The notes beneath the pieces were generated by a model. That model saw nothing but the letters and a program-made list of their open reading frames with translations. It had not been told where the DNA came from and searched no databases. Shown piece after piece: positions 1-9,102 of a DNA stretch of 40,285 bases; position 1 is the stretch's first letter; each line of letters opens with the position of its first letter. This stretch comes from Vitrella brassicaformis (lineage: Eukaryota; Sar; Vitrellaceae), in NCBI GenBank assembly GCA_001179505.1, contig CDMY01000584.1, positions 1-40,285 of the forward strand, given 5' to 3'. Position numbers and translations under genes: made by a program.

Positions 1-193
1 GCGAAATGGGGCCTGCATGTCGAGATTCTCGACGTTTGCGAGTGGACCCCCGATGTATATACCCGATTGAATCACACCATCTGCGCGGTTATTTTTTACT
101 TTTGTCGGAAAGGATCTGAGCTACCCCCTAACCACCGATACGGGGGCAGCCAGTCGCGAGAGATGATGATGCCTATTGGTCGGTCTGTCTGCC

Positions 194-224
<31 letters not shown>

Positions 225-225
225 C

Positions 226-286
226 GATTGTGATTGTGATTGTGATTGTGATTGTGATTGTGATTGTGATTGTGATTGTGATTGTG
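226..286. repeat. (GATTGT)n microsatellite, about 10 copies
   Basis: Near-perfect 6-bp tandem repeat following (CT)n and (TG)n tracts at about 195-224. It lies inside the intron just upstream of the first recognisable DMC1 exon and ends at the acceptor TTCAG (289-293). The long Cys-Asp or Ser-Gln ORFs it creates in other frames are artefacts. Confidence 0.95.
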
Positions 287-293
287 TGTTCAG

Positions 294-1090
294 GTTGAGA
301 AGTTGCAGGAGATGGGCATCAACATGGCCGACATCAACAAGCTGAAGGGCGCCGGCTACGCGACCGTCATGAGTGTCATCCAGAGCACCAGCAAGGAACT
401 GACGCAGATCAAGGGACTCAGCGACGCCAAAGTCGACAAGGCACGCATGCAACACACCCACATCCACACACCTCTCTGGCCATCCATCCATCCATCTATC
501 CATCCCACAACTCTTGTGTGTGTGTGTGTGTGGATGTGAAGATTCTGGAGGCGGCCCGCAAGTTGGAGGCGTGCAATGCGTTCATGAGCGGGTCGGTCCT
601 GATGACGAAGCGCAACCGAATCCTCGAGATGACGACGGGCTCCAACAACCTCGACAAGCTGCTGGGCGGAGGCATCGAGAGCATGTGCATCACAGAGCTC
701 TTCGGAGAAAACAGAACCGGCAAGACACAGGTGAGTGACATGAATGACAAGGGAGAGAGAGAGGCCACGCCACGACCTGCACCGATGAATGTGTATGGGC
801 GTGTGTGTCTTTGCAGGTGTGTCATACGTTGTGTGTGACGGCTCAGCTGCCTCAGAACATGAAGGGCGGCAACGGCAAGGTGAAGACACACACACACCTA
901 CACACACACACACACACACACTCCTCTCCCTCTGTATCTCCCTGCAATTGGTGTGTGTGTGTGTGTGCAGGTTGAGGTGTGCAATATACATATGTGGCCT
1001 CGCCGGCTTTTTTCTTTTGGCGCTTCCTGGTGTGGTCCGTGTTGCGGCTACATCTTTGTCGATACCCAGACTGACACATCTTTCGAATGA
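294..1090 (+). pseudogene. DMC1: Truncated DMC1/RAD51-family meiotic recombinase
   Basis: Exons 294-440, 542-730, 817-879 and 971-1090 join in phase. Exons 1-3 encode the N-terminal helix-hairpin-helix region ([27 protein letters not shown]), the GGGIES segment, the Walker A loop GENRTGKTQ and [11 protein letters not shown]. These are diagnostic of DMC1/RAD51, and IES plus LCVTAQLP favour DMC1. The first intron (441-541) has a GC donor. Exon 4 should run into the IDTE strand and then about 200 residues with Walker B and the DNA-binding loops. Instead it reads about 26 unrelated codons, then IFVDTQTDTSF resembling the IDTENTF strand, then TGA at 1088-1090. I find no further recombinase sequence downstream. 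The upstream first exon is not identified; an intron acceptor at 292-293 shows one existed. Without Walker B it cannot be a working ATPase. It could be a decayed copy, a broken transposed copy or an assembly join. Confidence 0.8.
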
Positions 1091-1860
1091 ATGACTGATT
1101 GACTGGTTCGGGCCAATCTTCTTGGCGTGTCTCCCTTGATGCCTCCACGCATTCACACAGTCGGTCATTCACACCAACTGATCTCATGACTTGTTTTTGT
1201 CGCACACATGACCACAAAGGTGCACTCTGGCCGGCCGTAATTAATGATCTGCGTCGGTGTGTCTGTCTGTGAGTTGGACATTACGTTGCCATAGGCGCCA
1301 ACTGACCTGCACTTACAAGGCTGGCCTTCCGACCGCACGGCCAGCTTTGGCGCACAAGTCGCGCCTATTGTGCCAACCAATGAGCAGGTGTATGAGTGTC
1401 TGATTTCGAGGACAAACCACACGTACGTGTGTGTGAGTGTTTTGTATTCCTTCATTGACTCGTTTTGTTCCTTTAATCATCATCAAGCAGCTGTGCGCCA
1501 TCACGTGAGGGTCTGTCTCTTTGCATATGTTCTCCGTCTCTCTCTCTCTCTCTCTCGCTCCCTCTCTCTCTCTCTCCCGGCCACGTACAAAAGGAAAAGA
1601 GGCGACTACACATCTGCCTGACTGTTCGCTCTCTCATGGGCACTCGGTAGCCAGCCAGCCAGTCTGTCTTGCTTCCTGTCTGTCTGCCTGTCTGTCTGTC
1701 TGTCCGTTTTCTGTCTTTCATCCAGAGAGACATGGCATCCACTCGACCTTCCAAGCAGTCATTCCATGCAGTCATCCGAGCTGAATGGCTTCGGGCCGGA
1801 TTGGATGTGCTGCAGGTGTGCTGTGTGTGTGTGTGAGCGAGGGAGGGAGCACAGCACCGA
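1091..1860. other. Gene-free tail-to-tail spacer with microsatellites
   Basis: No supported coding sequence. It holds (CT)n around 1537-1577 and (TCTG)n or (CTGT)n around 1660-1706. A short imperfect inverted match (ATAGGCGC near 1290, GCGCCTAT near 1362) is visible but has no clear hairpin gene. Confidence 0.6.
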
Positions 1861-2680
1861 TCATTCTTCGTCGTGGATCTTGTAGCAGCAGTAGCACTCT
1901 TCCTTATCTTGTCCGGGACGGCAGGCGGTGGCGCCTCCATCCGCCTTGCTGCGGCAGTAGTAGTGGATGCCCGTGCAGGTCTTGTCGCCGGAGCGAGCAA
2001 TCGTCATCCATTTGTCCGCTCTGGTGCTGTCGTAGTACTCGTCAGGATAATTCTTGCGCATGTAGTTGGCATCCGTTGCATCCATGAATTTCCTCAAGCC
2101 GCTACATTGAACACGGACACACATGCAGTACGTCGAGGTGACAGGCCTCTCGTCTCTCCTACTGTACTTACCTCAAGGGGGAAACCAAAACGGCCCCCAC
2201 TCCCGCCGCGACACGCACCGGCTTCAAAGCGGGCGAACACTCTGTAGGCATCATGATATGTATATGGTGCAAGATGCATGTACTGTACCAACAATCTTGG
2301 CGAGGGAACGGCACATAATCTCATACCTTCGCCCACGTGCCAGTCGCCCTTCTTCTTGGACCCCAAAAACCATAGTTCTTCGTCACCCACCGAGGCTCCT
2401 TTTCTGGGAAGACTTCAACCAGCTCCTTTCCAGAACAGAGGTAGCGCGCCTCGGTAAGCGCCGTGTTGTCGTGGCCAAGCTCGATGATGGAATGCGTGGC
2501 GGTGGAGACAATGTCATCATGGGGGCCTGTAATGAATGAGTGCAGCGGTGCACAATTGAGGGAGTCCCATACATGCACACACACACGTACTTACATACCC
2601 TCCTCTTTGGCTGCGTCAACTTGCACGCCGCCGCCCAGCAGCAGGACTAGAACCGAGACTGCCACAGCGAGTGGTGACAT
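1861..2680 (-). CDS. Small secreted cysteine-containing protein, unknown function
   Basis: Four exons on the minus strand: 2680-2599, 2526-2327, 2239-2172 and 2101-1861. All have GT-AG borders and matching phases, giving 196 residues. The start ATG at 2680 opens a clear signal peptide, MSPLAVAVSVLVLLLGGG, so the product should enter the secretory pathway. The mature part has at least eight Cys, clustered near the C-terminus (CTGIHYYC, ECYCCY), which suggests disulfides. For exon 3 the acceptor giving TGT first is chosen because the alternative two bases upstream meets a stop. I do not recognise the family. It shares a 198-bp 5' region with the next gene. Confidence 0.65.
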
Positions 2681-2878
2681 CTGCATAATCAACCAAGTCG
2701 CTCTCTCTTTGTCCAACCAGAGAGAGATCTTACGGAGGCTACGGTGTCATCGATATCCCACTTCTTGAGCAGTCCGCGATCTACGTCACAGGCTGAAATT
2801 CAGCAGCTGCATGCAGATGGGGGCGAGACTGGGGGTGCTTCGTCTCGCAGTCTCTCCTGCTTCCATCCCGCTGATCGG
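2681..2878. promoter_or_regulatory. Divergent 5' region, 198 bp
   Basis: Lies between the ATGs at 2680 (-) and 2879 (+). It contains CTGCGAGAC on the minus strand (around 2850), one base off the TGCGAGC heptamer of the other divergent spacers. No TATA box is evident. Confidence 0.4.
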
Positions 2879-4565
2879 ATGATTCGGATCCCGATGGCTC
2901 TCTGTACCTGGTCGCTCTGCATCGCCCTGATCCTCTGTCAGCTGTGTCAACAAGTCTCCTCGTCTCGTGTCGCGGAGGGGGTGAGCTGCTCACAACCGCC
3001 GGAGAACCTTCCTGACTCAGAGGAGCCAATCTACATCAGGTGGATAAGAACAGATATCGAGTCTAGACGGTATACCTTTGCAACTGGTCTTGGCCGCTGC
3101 AATGAATGCATCGATTGCAGTTGTTCTGTGAAGGTCCCTGAGGCGTTCAGAAGGCGCATCCAGGAGAACCTCAGGGGCAAAGACACGCTCGACGTAGTCT
3201 TGCGTCTCCGAGGTTTTGATTCCTTCCTTGAGGTGTCACTGCAGGAGGTATGTAATCCATCTTACGCACTTACGCAACCATACGACAACACTCAGACGTC
3301 TCCCTCAGGTGGAGGGGCTGGACGTGACAGGTGGTGAATGCTTTATGGATATCCAACGCTGGAGGGAGGCGCCGCGCATCTGCTACTTGGCGAGGTATGT
3401 GCATGACCGAGAATACAAGCTGTCAGCCCTTTTATATGTTATCTATTATTGTCTCTCTGTCCAGCCTGAGCAAGGCCGACAAGCTGAACGGGAACACCCT
3501 GATGGTGGCTCTCCTATCCTGGATTGACCAGTTTTCGCCTGCCTACGGCTGCACAAAGGTGACAATTCTTGACGTCAGCAGCATCAAGGAGATGTATGTG
3601 CTCTCAAAAGCAGGTACGCGCAGATGATGCACAGGCTCTGACTGACATGCACATCGATCCGTTTCAATTCGCTTGCATGTGCATGTCAGGCTTCTACTAT
3701 CAATCCTTTGGCTTCCAGCATGCCCCTCGGGCGAACCAAGACGGCATCTGAAACTGCAAGAAGATGATAAGCTCTCTTTTTGACAGGAACGCGGACATTC
3801 TTCCAACCGCCGAATTCAATCTCGTCGAGGCCATCCACCAGCAGGCCTGGAAGAAGCAGGCCAAGAAGGTCCTCGACGTTGACATTAATGATGGCGCCGC
3901 CACACTCGAGCAGCTCCGCAACAGAACGGTCGAGGGTGTAGAGCAGGAGAGCGGCTTCAAGAAGGAGATGCGGCCCTGGCTGCGCATAGTGTTCGACATC
4001 CTCAAGGCTTGGCCGGAAGTCGTAGTCATGACTCGTGAGTGCATGCCGAAGCGAGAGAGGATTGCTGGCGGCCCGCAAAACCCCCAAGCCGATCTGCTGC
4101 TGCCCCATTTGGCCCCATCAGTGACCATCGACAGCAGCTACCCCCCAGGCAGCACGGCCCACCAGGTCATTACATGGACTCAGTACGGGCTCAGCTGCCT
4201 TGATTGATGGTACAAGTGTGTGTCTCTCTCCTGGTGTGTGTGTCACCAAACAGATCATGTGTCTCATTCAGTCAGCCCGTCTGGTGCTTGTGAAGAGCGA
4301 AGACAAAAAGATGCTCCGGGAAGAGATGGGGGAAGAACCGTCCCTCAAGCTGCTGGAATACAGCCTCCCTGACGACGCGCAGCGATGCCTGCGCGTCGCG
4401 GCTGGTGTGCGGCAGCTGAACGACACACATGCCTACAGCCTGGTGGAAGAGTTTGCCCCGGAGCTCCTGCAGGAGAGCGGGAAGAGGCAAAAGAAGAGGA
4501 AGCAGAAGACGGATGACACTCAGGAAGCAAAGGAAGCGAGCAGAAGCAAGGCACAGAAATATTAA
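2879..4565 (+). CDS. Secreted protein of unknown function with basic C-terminal tail
   Basis: Six exons: 2879-3247, 3309-3394, 3465-3593, 3787-4034, 4166-4182 (a 17-nt microexon) and 4254-4565. All are in phase, giving 386 residues. The N-terminus MIRIPMALCTWSLCIALILC is a signal peptide. It is followed by a Cys-containing stretch (residues about 37-85), then a helical soluble region, and ends in a Lys/Arg-rich tail (KRQKKRKQK). Joining exon 3 at the strong donor GTATGT (3594) to 3787 keeps the frame. An alternative donor at 3614 leads to a short exon with an early stop, and would make 3764-4565 a separate gene only 12 bp downstream. I prefer one gene because both ends join smoothly. The family is unrecognised. 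Confidence 0.6.
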
Positions 4566-5030
4566 TGGTAGAAACCATGAGACACGAATCATCCGGGCCA
4601 CCTGCCTCTTCGTGTGGGTTGAGAGTTGACCCTTCATGGCTGACCCGCAGTCACGGAGCGACGGCAATCAATGCGTTTCTTCGAGCAATAAAACGGAGCG
4701 ACCTACCTGTAAGGCTTTTTGTCCACCGGTGACGCAAGATGACACACCGACCGACACACATTACTGGCAATCGACCCATCGATCGCATGTAAGACAGGAC
4801 AGCTGTATGCATGAAATGACGTGATTCGAAGTGAATGGACCGGTTGGAGCTTCAATCCACGTGAAGTGAATGTGTACACACGTGCAGTGCAGTGCATGGG
4901 TTTCTTTAGTATACTTCATGACTCAATTCATTGAAAGCGATACAGACATGACATGACATGCACGTGAGTCCATTAGTGTAAGCTAACCCTGTCGGTGTGT
5001 CTGCTGGAATGGCCAATGTGTGGCCGCCCT
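4566..5030. other. Tail-to-tail spacer, nothing recognised
   Basis: 465 bp between converging genes. It holds only short CA/TG-rich stretches and no coding signal I can support. Confidence 0.5.
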
Positions 5031-5960
5031 TCACACGGACAAGAATGTGCGACCGAAGACGGCGACACTCTGAGCCTTGCTGCAGTAGGCAGGGGCGTCG
5101 TTGCCGAGTGACGAACACACGGCGCGCTCCAGATTCTGCTCGTTCTCCTCAGAGTGCTTGCCTGCATCCACACAAAAAGAGGAGAAGGTATCTTCAAGCT
5201 GCACGGCTCGGGGGCCAGCTGTGTGTATCCTCTCGTGGTGCATACCATTGATAACGACGTAAGGGACGTATGTGTGTGGTGGCTTGAGTGCCTCTGTCGC
5301 CTTGGCTGCCCCCTGCATCAGATGGGTCCCCTCGCCGTCTTTGGTGCACGTCTCGATGGCGGATCTCTCCCCCGTGTCGACGCACTGCGCCCAGTCCTGC
5401 GGAAGGTCCTTCTCGATGCAGGCGATGGCAGCGAGGGACTTCTTGGAGTAATGCAAGATGCAGCCCTGCACCACGAGACACAACTAACAACATTGCCATC
5501 CAGCGGGCGCTCTTTCGGCTTGCCTGTATTGTATTGAGTGCGCATTCGGCCTCGCCGTGCTGGCACTGAGTTGAAAGTGGGAACAACCATCTACGTTTTT
5601 CTGGCTTCGCTCGGCTCACCTTGAAGTGTTTGCCGTCGGTCTTTGCATTGCCGTATGGAAACATTGTGAGAGAAACGAAGGGACGCAGAGGCGACTCCAT
5701 CAAAGGCACCTGCGAGAGAGAAGAAAACACATAAACCATCCATTGCAGTCTTCTCAACGGCGGGAGGATGCACTCACGAGGCTCATCTCGATGAATTTGG
5801 CCGAGAACGGGCACAGGCTTTCGTAGTAGACCTCTACTGACACTTGCGAAGCGGCGTGCACAAGGTGGGACTCGCGGAGATCTGCCAGCAGACGCCCATC
5901 GATGTGGTCCAGGGCAGCTGTGCAGATGACCAGCAGGAAGAAGAACGCTCGTGCATCCAT
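5031..5960 (-). CDS. GILT-like lysosomal thiol reductase (CXXS variant)
   Basis: Exons on the minus strand: 5960-5778, 5709-5620, 5565-5524 and 5465-5031, all phase 0, 249 residues. The signal peptide MDARAFFFLLVICTAALD is followed by VEVYYESLCPFS (residues 43-53), MFPYGNA, the family signature CQHGEAECALN (92-102) and PPHTYVPYVVINGMHHE. These are the hallmarks of gamma-interferon-inducible lysosomal thiol reductases, which reduce protein disulfides in acidic compartments. The usual active-site CXXC is here C50-P-F-S53, so the resolving Cys is lost. CXXS versions of thioredoxin folds usually act in isomerisation or trapping rather than net reduction; that role is inferred. Intron 3 (5523-5466) has a GC donor with good consensus (CAG|GCAAGC). 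It is paired head to head with the folate gene. Confidence 0.88.
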
Positions 5961-6142
5961 TTTTCGCTGCTTGAGGGCTTTGCGGTAAGGCAATTTACAT
6001 CATGATGTTCAAGCTCGCAGCGATGCAGGTTCCCAGGTTCTGTCATACCTATTGACCTGCTAGCGGTATTTGCCTTCACTGAAACAGTGCCCTTTTCTGC
6101 GCAGATCTGACCATCCTCGTAGCAGGTGTCCGCTTCAGCGAG
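5961..6142. promoter_or_regulatory. Divergent 5' region with TGCGAGCTT motif
   Basis: 182 bp between the GILT and cyclo-ligase start codons. Positions 6011-6020 read CTGCGAGCTT on the minus strand, a match to the motif shared by most divergent spacers here. Confidence 0.5.
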
Positions 6143-7355
6143 ATGAGGTCTGTGAAGCACAAGGTGAGGCGCAAGATGAATGTGCACGTCTATGAGCAGA
6201 GCACCGACAGGGCCAAACGACTCATCAGGTGCGCCACAGCAGACAGCCAGGCACAGTAGAAGAAGATCTTACACGCGCTGCAGGAATGACATTATGGGCG
6301 TCCGCAACACGTTCGCCAACACATTCGCTTACAGCACAGAGATGAAGGAGCGACTCATGAGCAACATCACGCGGCTCCTCAAGATGGAGTACGGCAAGTG
6401 CGGCCACTTCTCCGACACATCAAGCGCCTCCGAGAGCGACAATGACGACCCATCTTTATCATCTGGAGGGCGTCGGAGTGACACCCCTCGCGGCCGCTAC
6501 AAGGAGCTGCCTGTGTGCTCTGCTTACTGGCCCATCGGATCTGAGTTCGACGCGCGGCACATCCTCACCTTCCTGGACAGCAGGGGCTATCGGTGTGGGC
6601 TGCCGGTGGTGGAGCAGAAGGAGGCCAGCCTCATCTTCAGGGCATGGACGCCGGGCATGCGACTCGTCAAGGGAAAGGTGGGTGAGCACACACAATCAGT
6701 CTCCCTGAGATCCCAATCAGTCGCTGTTGGCTGCGTGTGTGTGTGCGTGCAGCATCAGGTTCCCATTCCTCCCGCTGAGCGTGCAGCAGAGGTGCTGCCC
6801 GACCTTGTGTTCGTCCCCCTGTTGGCGTTCGACCGAACCGGCTTTCGAGTGGGCTATGGCGGGGGCTATTACGACCGCACCCTCAAGCACCTTCGGGAGC
6901 GGTGGATGAAGCGCATGAGCGGCGAGACCCTCCCCGAGTCCCTGCTGCCGGTCTTCTTCAACAGACCCTATGAAGGGTCCGGCCGCACCCCCTCCATCAT
7001 CATGCAGCGACTGCAGCAGCTGGGCCCGCGAGCCGCCAACCTGCCCATCGACGACCTGCAGCGGCAGAGGCCCGAGGACGTGATGCCTGTGGTGGCGTGT
7101 GGCGTGGCGTTCAGCTGCCAGGAGGTGAGGGAGGTGCCTGTGGAGGACCATGACGAACGGCTTGAGTACATCTTGACTGAGGAGGAGTTGGTGGTGTGCC
7201 ACGACAGGGAGAGCCGGCTGATGGCCAGGGAGGGCAAGGTGGGGGTGCTGGCAGATGAGGGGAGTGAGGTGGGCAGGACGGGCGTCCTCCTCAAGGAGGG
7301 TGGGAAGAAGAGGGTCCGCCTGCCAATCAGGCCGGCATTTTCTGTGCCCTACTGA
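6143..7355 (+). CDS. MTHFS: 5-formyltetrahydrofolate cyclo-ligase (MTHFS)
   Basis: Exons 6143-6228, 6284-6677 and 6753-7355 in phase, 360 residues. The enzyme converts 5-formyl-THF to 5,10-methenyl-THF using ATP. The family signature is complete: PDLVFVPLLAFDRTGFRVG followed by YGGGYYDRTL (residues about 176-204), with the late block GVAFSCQEVREVPVEDHDE matching the usual GxAFxxQ...PxxxHD motif. N-terminal residues (RRKMNVHVYEQSTDRAKRLIR) fit the first helix. Two insertions make it longer than the typical 190-200 residues: a Ser/Asp-rich loop (about 80-105) and about 70 residues between YYDRTL and VVACGVAF. It also has a charged C-terminal extension. No clear targeting peptide, so cytosolic by default. 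Confidence 0.93.
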
Positions 7356-7542
7356 TGAGTCAGTGAGCCGTGTACGGTGGGTGATGTGTGTCCATGCACG
7401 TGACATGATTTGATCTGATGGACTGATGTCTACGCGGTGTGCCTTAACATGGAGGTGCTCTCAAGTCATTCCCAATCCACAGGTCATGCACGCAAATGCA
7501 AATGTCACAGTGTTTCTGTCGGCCAGTCAGTCCCACCCTCAC

Positions 7543-8610
7543 TCATCCCGATGCCGTATAGAGCTTGCTGTACGTGGCACCCTGGGGCCGATGCAGCGCC
7601 TTGGAGGGCTGCCTTATGTCCTCGGCCGCCTTGCCGTCGACCACAGGCAGCCGCTGGTCTGATGCGTGCAGGGCTGACCGGGCAATGGCACGCGTGGGAG
7701 CCTTGATGGTCGACAGGTCGGGCGAGGTCTTGAGCGGATCAGACACCAGGTGGGCCACGTGCTGGTTCGCCCTACCATACGTGGTGTCGAAACGGCCTCG
7801 CAACACGTCATCACCTACAACAGGTCACACATACACACATACACACATGCATCCTGCACACGCCGTCGTGGTTTCTCCTTCACGGCCTGCCTGCATCAGC
7901 TTACTCTCAGCCTGCCGCTGTGCAGCCTTGAGCGCCCTCAACTGGCCCTCCGTGACCCGCACGCCATCAGGATTGCTGATGCCCCCGGTGAAGGAGTCAG
8001 TCGCCGTCTTGAACTCGCGATGCTCAAAGTCGATGTCCGGCTTGCCGTGTCCCAGCAGCAGACGCCTGTCGACGCTCGACCGTGCGGCGGGCCGACTGGA
8101 TGGCGCCGCGGCCACCATAATGGAGGCCAGCGAGGGTGCGCCGACAGCGCTCTGGGGAAGAACAGGCCTTGGCGGACGGGCAGCCGTCTCAATCTCGTCA
8201 CGTCTGAACCGAACACAGCGGAGGTATGAGAGGATGGGACGATGCAGGAGAGAGAATGCCATGTTTGTTACTTGTTGCGAAGGGCAGCGATAGTGCTGTC
8301 ATGCTCCCGCCTGTGTGCCTTCCTGAGGGCGGCACACGGGAAGCGACGCAAAAGCCGTCTCCTGGATGAGTGGATGCGATTTGAGTGGCTGACTCACCAG
8401 TGGAATGCCTCGGCGTATGTGGAGACGGGGAGGGGAGGAGGGGCACGCCGCTTGCTCAGAAGCTCCATTCCTGCATGGAATTAAGGAAGCGAGATGAGAA
8501 AGGAACACGGCAGTGAGACCGACGGTCATTCTGTGGGCCGTCTTGTGTGACTGAAAGGTACCGAATCTGTCCTCATTATAGTTTCCGATGAGAACCCCTG
8601 TTCGATACAT
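7543..8610 (-). CDS. Unrecognised protein, possibly flagella-associated
   Basis: Exons on the minus strand: 8610-8562, 8470-8398, 8361-8272, 8203-7905 and 7814-7543. All junctions agree in phase, 260 residues. The N-terminus MYRTGVLIGNYNEDRFG, followed by short Tyr/Phe-containing segments (STYAEAFHW, FDTTYGRANQHV), is reminiscent of small axonemal proteins that carry a GVLIGNWxE-like start. That resemblance is from memory and weak. There is no membrane segment or signal peptide. A (C/T)TTTCAG acceptor just upstream (8636-8641) suggests a 5' intron, so the true first exon may lie further up and the coding start may be earlier than the ATG at 8610. Confidence 0.55.
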
Positions 8611-9102
8611 GGCCAGCAACACCTGAGCAAGCACCTGAAAGACACACAGAGAGGCCGCAGAGAGGCCAGAGCTCCCTACCCTGCCCGTCCGTCGTTTGTG
8701 TCACCGATTGAAGAAGTTACGGTGCAAAGAGGCGGGGATTTTGCTTCGGGTGGCTTGTGGGCTGTGCTTCCTCGCAGCCCCTTTGGGATTTCGCGAGATG
8801 CGAATACCCGGCAGATCGCCGAAGGTGCGAGCCTTTCGAATGAGGAGGAGCGAAGAGCGAAGCGGGGGTGCGCGTGAGTGGTGGGTGTGCTTCTCTGGTT
8901 CCCGATTGTGGTGTGTGCATCTTGAGTAAGGTTCGCATCTTGATTCGGCTCCTGCGGATCAACGGGAGGACTGTAGCGCCGTGTTTGTCTTGTCAGAGGT
9001 GAGGAGGGCTCTGAAACACGACAAACATGCCTCGAAAGCACCGAAAATGCGCATCTATGCTTGTCTTCAGGTGCCTGAGATTTGTGTGCCTGCGGCATCA
9101 AG
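8611..9102. promoter_or_regulatory. Divergent 5' region, 492 bp
   Basis: Contains TGCGAGC at 8826-8832. Splice acceptors at about 8636 (minus strand) and 9070 (plus strand, CTTCAG) suggest that both transcripts carry 5' UTR introns or unseen first exons here. The minus-strand ORFs crossing it show no protein-like character. Confidence 0.45.

Noticed and set aside
96-503. Ser-Gln and Cys-Asp repeat ORFs on both strands
   Set aside because: They are translations of the (GATTGT)n and (TG)n microsatellites in an intron.
356-1168. 270-codon minus ORF opposite DMC1
   Set aside because: It is antisense to conserved recombinase exons and crosses CA/TG repeats; it has no protein-like motifs.
3690-3751. 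Short exon reading GFYYQSFGFQHA, similar to the YQSF motif of the surface-protein pair
   Set aside because: Using it forces an early stop and leaves 3787-4565 without a start. The donor at 3594 joins cleanly to 3787, and the YQSF match is probably chance.
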